From: Tamlana carrageenivorans
GTDB taxonomy: Bacteria; Bacteroidota; Bacteroidia; Flavobacteriales; Flavobacteriaceae
Reading direction: 5' to 3'
Assembly (NCBI RefSeq): GCF_002893765.1
Contig: NZ_CP025938.1
Location: forward strand, 3,305,501 to 3,369,500
Length of the DNA: 64,000 bases
Part shown: positions 60,057-64,000 of the stretch, one piece after another
Layout of the letters: each line of letters starts with the position of its first letter
Position numbering within the stretch: position 1 is the first letter of the stretch
Made by a program: the position numbers and the translations under genes
The notes under the pieces: generated by a model
What the model was told of the DNA's origin: nothing
The model's input: the letters and a program-made list of their open reading frames with translations, nothing else
Database searches by the model: none

Positions 60057-61091
60057 ATGCTAGCAAAATATCATAAGTACATTCTAGATTTTAAGCAAGC
60101 CAGTGGCACTTCGCGAGGTATACTTCGAAAAAAGGAAACATGGTTTATTGTTTTACAAGAAAATAATAAACAAGGTATAGGAGAATGTGGTGTATTTCGA
60201 GGTTTAAGTGTTGATGATGTCCCCAATTATGAAGACGTTTTAAAATGGACTTGTGAGCATATTCATCTAGGTCTCGAGGCGCTATTAAAGAAACTTTATA
60301 ATTTTCCATCCATTCAATTTGGATTAGAAATGGCTTTTCAATCCTTACAAAGCATAACTCCATTTGAATTATTGCCTTCTAAGTTTACACAAGGAAAAAT
60401 GGGCATTCCTATTAACGGATTGATTTGGATGGGTGATGAAAGCTTCATGAAAGCCCAAATTAAATCAAAAATTGAAGCCGGATTTTCATGTATAAAGATG
60501 AAAATTGGTGCTATTAACTTCGAAACTGAAATCGACCTTTTAAAATCTATAAGAAAAGAATTTTCATCAAATGATATCGAATTACGCGTAGATGCCAACG
60601 GTGCATTTCAACCTTCAGAAGCCCTAGAAAAATTAAAAGTTTTGTCTGAATTAGATTTGCATTCCATTGAACAACCCATAAAACAAGGTCAGCTAGATGA
60701 TATGGCCCATTTATGTGAAAAAACACCCTTGCCTATTGCTTTAGATGAAGAATTAATAGGTGTGTTTTCTGTAACAAAGAAAAAGGAATTGCTACAAACG
60801 ATTAAACCGCAGTACATCATTTTAAAACCAAGTTTAATTGGTGGTTTTGGAGGAAGTACAGATTGGATAGCTACCGCTGAAAAGCAAAATATAAATTGGT
60901 GGATTACTAGTGCTTTAGAGAGTAATGTAGGGTTAAATGCCATAGCTCAATTTACATTTAAACTTCATAGTAATTTGCCTCAAGGTTTAGGTACTGGTGG
61001 GTTGTTTACCAATAATTTCGAGAGCCCTTTGCAGGTAAATCGTGGTACGTTGGTGTATAATAGCGACTTAAGTTGGAACCTTAAATTATAA
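60057..61091 (+). CDS. menC: o-succinylbenzoate synthase
   Basis: An enolase-superfamily enzyme that dehydrates SHCHC to o-succinylbenzoate. The 344-residue protein has the N-terminal capping domain (FKQASGTSRGILRKKETWFIVL) and a TIM barrel with the catalytic Lys in CIKMKIGAI (KxK), metal-binding Asp in RVDANGAF, Glu in SIEQPIKQGQ, Glu in ALDEELIG and Lys in IILKPSLIGGFGG. The length is typical for Bacteroidota MenC. It follows the patatin-barrel gene by 5 bases and precedes the CPBP gene by 6, so one transcript is likely. Confidence 0.92.
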   Translation: MLAKYHKYILDFKQASGTSRGILRKKETWFIVLQENNKQGIGECGVFRGLSVDDVPNYEDVLKWTCEHIHLGLEALLKKLYNFPSIQFGLEMAFQSLQSITPFELLPSKFTQGKMGIPINGLIWMGDESFMKAQIKSKIEAGFSCIKMKIGAINFETEIDLLKSIRKEFSSNDIELRVDANGAFQPSEALEKLKVLSELDLHSIEQPIKQGQLDDMAHLCEKTPLPIALDEELIGVFSVTKKKELLQTIKPQYIILKPSLIGGFGGSTDWIATAEKQNINWWITSALESNVGLNAIAQFTFKLHSNLPQGLGTGGLFTNNFESPLQVNRGTLVYNSDLSWNLKL

Positions 61092-61097
61092 ATTGGA

Positions 61098-62075
61098 ATG
61101 TATATAGAACAAGCTTTTAAAGGATTATACGACTGGTGGCGCTATATTATTGGTGTGTTTATTATATTTTGTTCATGGCAAATTATCGGTATGATTCCTT
61201 TAGGTATTGCAGTGGCCTACAAAGTAATAAGATATGGTGGTGATCCTGCGATTTCTAACGCTCAGGATATTATGCTGTTACTAGGTAGCAATCTATTTCT
61301 GTTTGTTATGCTTATTGCATTCTCTATTGGTTTAATTGGTGTTTTTATAAGCTCGAAATACTTACATCAACTCCCCATAAAAAAATTAACCACAGTAAGA
61401 AAAAAAATAGACTGGTCGCGCTTCTGGTTTACATTTGTGCTTTGGGGAATGGTTTCAGTAAGTTTTATTTTTATGGACTATTTTATATATCCAGAAGAGT
61501 TTCGATGGAATTTTCAACTAAAACCATTCTTAATACTTTGTGCTATAGCGGTAGTTTTTATTCCATTACAAACGAGTTTTGAAGAATACTTTTTTAGAGG
61601 GTATTTAATGCAAGGTTTTGGAATGATTTTTAGAAACCGATGGATGCCTTTACTAATAACCTCTGTAGGCTTTGGATTAATGCATTTGGCAAATCCAGAG
61701 GTAGAACAATTGGGGTATATTATTATGATTTACTACATAGGAACGGGCTTTTTTTTGGGAATAATGACGCTCATGGACGACGGACTGGAACTGGCCTTAG
61801 GCTTTCATGCGGCCAATAATTTATTTACAGCACTTTTAGTTTCAGCAGATTGGACAGCCTTTCAAACCAACTCTTTGTTTAAAGATTTATCAGACCCTAC
61901 AGAAATGGGATTTATGGAAATATTTGTTCCTGTTTTTATTGTGTATCCAGCGTTACTTTTCGTATTTTCCAAAAAATATAAATGGACCGATTGGAAAGGT
62001 AAACTGACCGGGAAATTAATAGAACCAAAAATTGAAAATAATATAAATTTGAATAGTTATGATGCCGAATTATAG
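61098..62075 (+). CDS. CPBP-family intramembrane metalloprotease
   Basis: A polytopic 325-residue protein with about eight membrane helices. It carries the CPBP (CAAX/Abi) motifs: FEEYFFRGYLMQGF (EExxxR), FGLMHLANPE (FxxxH) and LGFHAANNLFTALL (HxxxN). Relatives are proteases or prenyl-protein processing enzymes, or immunity proteins. Its position between menC and menE is a recurring flavobacterial arrangement as I recall; a link to prenyl or quinone chemistry is only a guess. It ends 17 bases inside the menE frame. Confidence 0.9.
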   Translation: MYIEQAFKGLYDWWRYIIGVFIIFCSWQIIGMIPLGIAVAYKVIRYGGDPAISNAQDIMLLLGSNLFLFVMLIAFSIGLIGVFISSKYLHQLPIKKLTTVRKKIDWSRFWFTFVLWGMVSVSFIFMDYFIYPEEFRWNFQLKPFLILCAIAVVFIPLQTSFEEYFFRGYLMQGFGMIFRNRWMPLLITSVGFGLMHLANPEVEQLGYIIMIYYIGTGFFLGIMTLMDDGLELALGFHAANNLFTALLVSADWTAFQTNSLFKDLSDPTEMGFMEIFVPVFIVYPALLFVFSKKYKWTDWKGKLTGKLIEPKIENNINLNSYDAEL

Positions 62076-63129
62076 AAATGTTCACAACAAGTTTAAGTTA
62101 GATAATGTAAGTTATAAACATGAAGATTTAATGGAAGTAGCTTATAGCTATGTGAAGGAAGGCTTGCCGTTTCAGCAAGAATTAGGTAATTTTTTATTAG
62201 ACTGGTTAGATGATTATGATTATGTTGAAGTACAGACATCGGGATCTACAGGTAAACCTAAAAAATTAAAAATAAAGAAACAAGCCATGGTAAATTCAGC
62301 TATTGCTACCGGCGATTTCTTTAACTTAAAACCAGGTTATAAAGTACTACATTGTTTGCCTTCAAACTTTATTGCTGGTAAAATGACCATAGTAAGAGCA
62401 ATCATTTTAGGTTTGGAATTGGATATGGTACAACCTTCTGCTTTTCCAAGAATTGATTATGAAAAGGATTATGATTTTTGCGCCTTTACACCAATGCAAC
62501 TTAAAAATTTTGCTAAAGATTTAGAAAGTATTAAAGCAGTAATAGTAGGTGGAGGCATGGTTTCAAAACATATTGTCGATTTAATTCAAGATAAAAAACC
62601 GGTGGTTTATGAAACTTATGGTATGACAGAAACCGTTTCACATATTGCTGTGAGAAAACTTAATCATTTAGAAAAATCTGAAAAAGTATCATATTTTAAA
62701 ACCTTACCCAATATCACTATTTCAACCGATGAAAGAGATTGTTTGGTCATTAATGCACCAGCCATTTCAGATGAAACAATTGTAACCAATGATATTGTAA
62801 AAATACATTCAACAAACAGTTTTGAATGGTTAGGACGTTACGATAACGTGGTGAATTCTGGAGGTATTAAATTGTATCCAGAGCAAATCGAACGTAAACT
62901 TCAAAGTAAAATAAATACTGATTTTTTTATTACCTCTAAGCCCGATGATACTTTAGGTGAAAAACTTGTATTGGTGATTCAAAGTGATTCAAATGATTTA
63001 GAACCAGCAGTTTTTGAAGGTTTAGGTAAATATGAAAAACCAAAAGAAATTATTAATGTTTCTAAGTTTGTAGAAACCACTTCGGGGAAAATTCACCGCC
63101 AAAGAACTTTAGACTCGGTTAAATCGTAA
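62059..63129 (+). CDS. menE: o-succinylbenzoate-CoA ligase (short form)
   Basis: An ANL-superfamily adenylating enzyme that activates o-succinylbenzoate to its CoA ester. The protein is 356 residues, shorter than the ~450-490 of E. coli-type MenE, as is usual in Bacteroidota. The P-loop is TSGSTGKPKKLK (~56-67), followed by YETYGMTETVSHIA (A5/A6 region), GRYDNVVNSGGIKLYPEQIE and the C-terminal TTSGKIHRQRT with the catalytic Lys. The start (ATG 62059 or 62062) overlaps the CPBP gene, indicating coupled translation. Confidence 0.92.
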   Translation: MMPNYRNVHNKFKLDNVSYKHEDLMEVAYSYVKEGLPFQQELGNFLLDWLDDYDYVEVQTSGSTGKPKKLKIKKQAMVNSAIATGDFFNLKPGYKVLHCLPSNFIAGKMTIVRAIILGLELDMVQPSAFPRIDYEKDYDFCAFTPMQLKNFAKDLESIKAVIVGGGMVSKHIVDLIQDKKPVVYETYGMTETVSHIAVRKLNHLEKSEKVSYFKTLPNITISTDERDCLVINAPAISDETIVTNDIVKIHSTNSFEWLGRYDNVVNSGGIKLYPEQIERKLQSKINTDFFITSKPDDTLGEKLVLVIQSDSNDLEPAVFEGLGKYEKPKEIINVSKFVETTSGKIHRQRTLDSVKS

Positions 63130-63179
63130 TATTTTGTAACGAACCACTTTTTTTTAATACTAATTAGGAAACATTTTTT

Positions 63180-64000
63180 ATGAGCTTTTTTAAACGTGTG
63201 TTATCAACATTAACAGGCATTATATTATTTTGCACGTTATGTGTTATCGGATTAATAATTATTGGTGTTATTGCAGGATCTACTTCTAGTGATACCGTTA
63301 AAATCAAACCAAATTCAGTATTAAATTTAAAATTAGATTTTCCAATTAAGGATTACGCCGGAAAGATTGAATTTAAACAGTATTCGTTTTTAAATGAAGC
63401 TAAAAAAAATGGTTTATTTAATATTATAGATGCGATAAATTATGCGGCTACCGACGATAATATTAAAGGAATTTCTATAGATAACAATTTTGTTGATGCC
63501 GGAATAACTCAAGTTAAAGCCTTGCGAGGCGCTTTGTTAAAGTTTAAAGAATCAGGGAAGTTTATTGTGGCTTACGCCGATGTTTTTTCTCAAAAAGATT
63601 ATTACTTAAGCTCTGTGGCAGATACCATCTACATCAACCCAGCAGGAATGATGGAGTTTAAAGGTTTGTATTCCGAGCGTTTGTATTTTAAAGATTTTCA
63701 AGAGAAATCGGGGGTTAAAATGGAAGTAGTACGTTTAGGGAAGTATAAAAGTGCTGTAGAACCATTTTTAAGTAATGAAATGAGTGACAACAACAGGGAA
63801 CAAATCTCAGTGTATTTAAATGCGCTTTGGCAAGATATTAAACAAGACATTTCGGTAACCAGAAATGTGCCTGTAGATCAACTTAATCGTATTGCTGATA
63901 GTTTGTTAGCTAGAACACCTAAATTGGCAAAAGCTTCTGGACTTGTAGATAAAATAGCCTATCATGATGAATATGTTCATGGGATGAAGCAAGCCATCGG
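63180..64000 (+). CDS. sppA: Signal peptide peptidase SppA, 67 kDa type (cut by window end)
   Basis: The N-terminal ~274 residues of a membrane-bound serine protease that degrades cleaved signal peptides. It begins MSFFKRVLSTLTG with one N-terminal membrane helix. The first peptidase half then shows IKGISIDNNFVDAGITQVKALRGALLKF, YADVFSQKDYYLSSVADTIYINPAG and YSERLYFKDFQEKSGVKMEV, followed by the catalytic-Lys region RLGKYKSAVEPF. The catalytic Ser lies in the second half, beyond the window. It lies 50 bases after menE on the same strand. Confidence 0.9.
   Translation, partial: MSFFKRVLSTLTGIILFCTLCVIGLIIIGVIAGSTSSDTVKIKPNSVLNLKLDFPIKDYAGKIEFKQYSFLNEAKKNGLFNIIDAINYAATDDNIKGISIDNNFVDAGITQVKALRGALLKFKESGKFIVAYADVFSQKDYYLSSVADTIYINPAGMMEFKGLYSERLYFKDFQEKSGVKMEVVRLGKYKSAVEPFLSNEMSDNNREQISVYLNALWQDIKQDISVTRNVPVDQLNRIADSLLARTPKLAKASGLVDKIAYHDEYVHGMKQAI

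Noticed and set aside
55257..63129. Complete menaquinone pathway in one operon
   Set aside because: menB, menA, menC and menE are present, but menF, menD and menH are not in the window, so the pathway must be completed elsewhere.
1..64000. tRNA, rRNA, riboswitch or CRISPR array
   Set aside because: I scanned the intergenic regions and saw no cloverleaf-like, rRNA-like or regularly spaced direct repeats; short repeats at 28632-28680 and 49495-49560 are degenerate and without unique spacers.

Overview
The window looks like chromosomal DNA of a marine-type member of the Flavobacteriaceae (Bacteroidota). The evidence is low GC content, a bacillithiol gene (bshA), a menaquinone cluster of flavobacterial type, a Bacteroidota-style LptD, MiaE, several TTG starts without Shine-Dalgarno sequences, a TAnnTTTG-like promoter motif, and flavobacterial intergenic hairpin repeats. 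I found no tRNA, rRNA or CRISPR array. The genes at both edges (an ABC ATPase and sppA) are cut by the window.

Layout. 1-4.3 kb: end of an ABC ATPase, guaC, and a decayed hybrid sensor kinase split by an intact IS4-family element. 4.3-9.9 kb: ridA and lptD on the minus strand, divergent from an N-acetylmuramoyl-L-alanine amidase and an MlaD-type lipid-transport protein (envelope functions). 9.9-12.8 kb: a two-gene Fe-S oxidoreductase and a conserved protein of unknown function. 12.9-17.5 kb: a glycoside hydrolase 3/serine hydrolase fusion, bshA and a VOC protein. 17.5-20.1 kb: a complete IS21-family element inserted just upstream of the VOC gene. 20.2-30.5 kb: a lysozyme-inhibitor-like lipoprotein, a small outer membrane protein, a large FAD/Fe-S dehydrogenase, an LpxH-like phosphatase, aroC, a dicarboxylate symporter, a small conserved protein, a sulfurtransferase and a DCC protein. 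30.5-38.1 kb: mutS2, miaE, recG and a PHP-ACT fusion. 38.1-45.1 kb: a small heat-shock protein, a lipoprotein, an M1 aminopeptidase, a patatin, a membrane protein and an FMN glutamate synthase-like protein. 45.1-54.8 kb: an AsmA-like protein, a UvrD/PcrA helicase, a YrdC/Sua5 protein, an OmpA lipoprotein, a glycosyltransferase, an HsdR_N orphan, holA and ung. 55.2-64 kb: menB, menA, an MBL hydrolase, a patatin/beta-barrel protein, menC, a CPBP protease, menE and sppA.

The most unusual feature is recG. Its reading frame carries about 147 extra codons between helicase motif II and motif III. They encode a DUF559-type (PD-(D/E)XK) endonuclease domain, and the inserted DNA is bounded by imperfect inverted termini that each hold a GC-rich palindrome. 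It looks like a small nuclease-carrying palindromic mobile element that entered an essential-type helicase in frame and is read through without splicing. The other strong mobile-DNA result is the IS4 insertion in the sensor kinase. Removing the IS and one 9-bp target copy restores the frame exactly. The same kinase also has His to Tyr in its phosphoacceptor box and a one-base frameshift at an A tract, so several independent lesions have accumulated.
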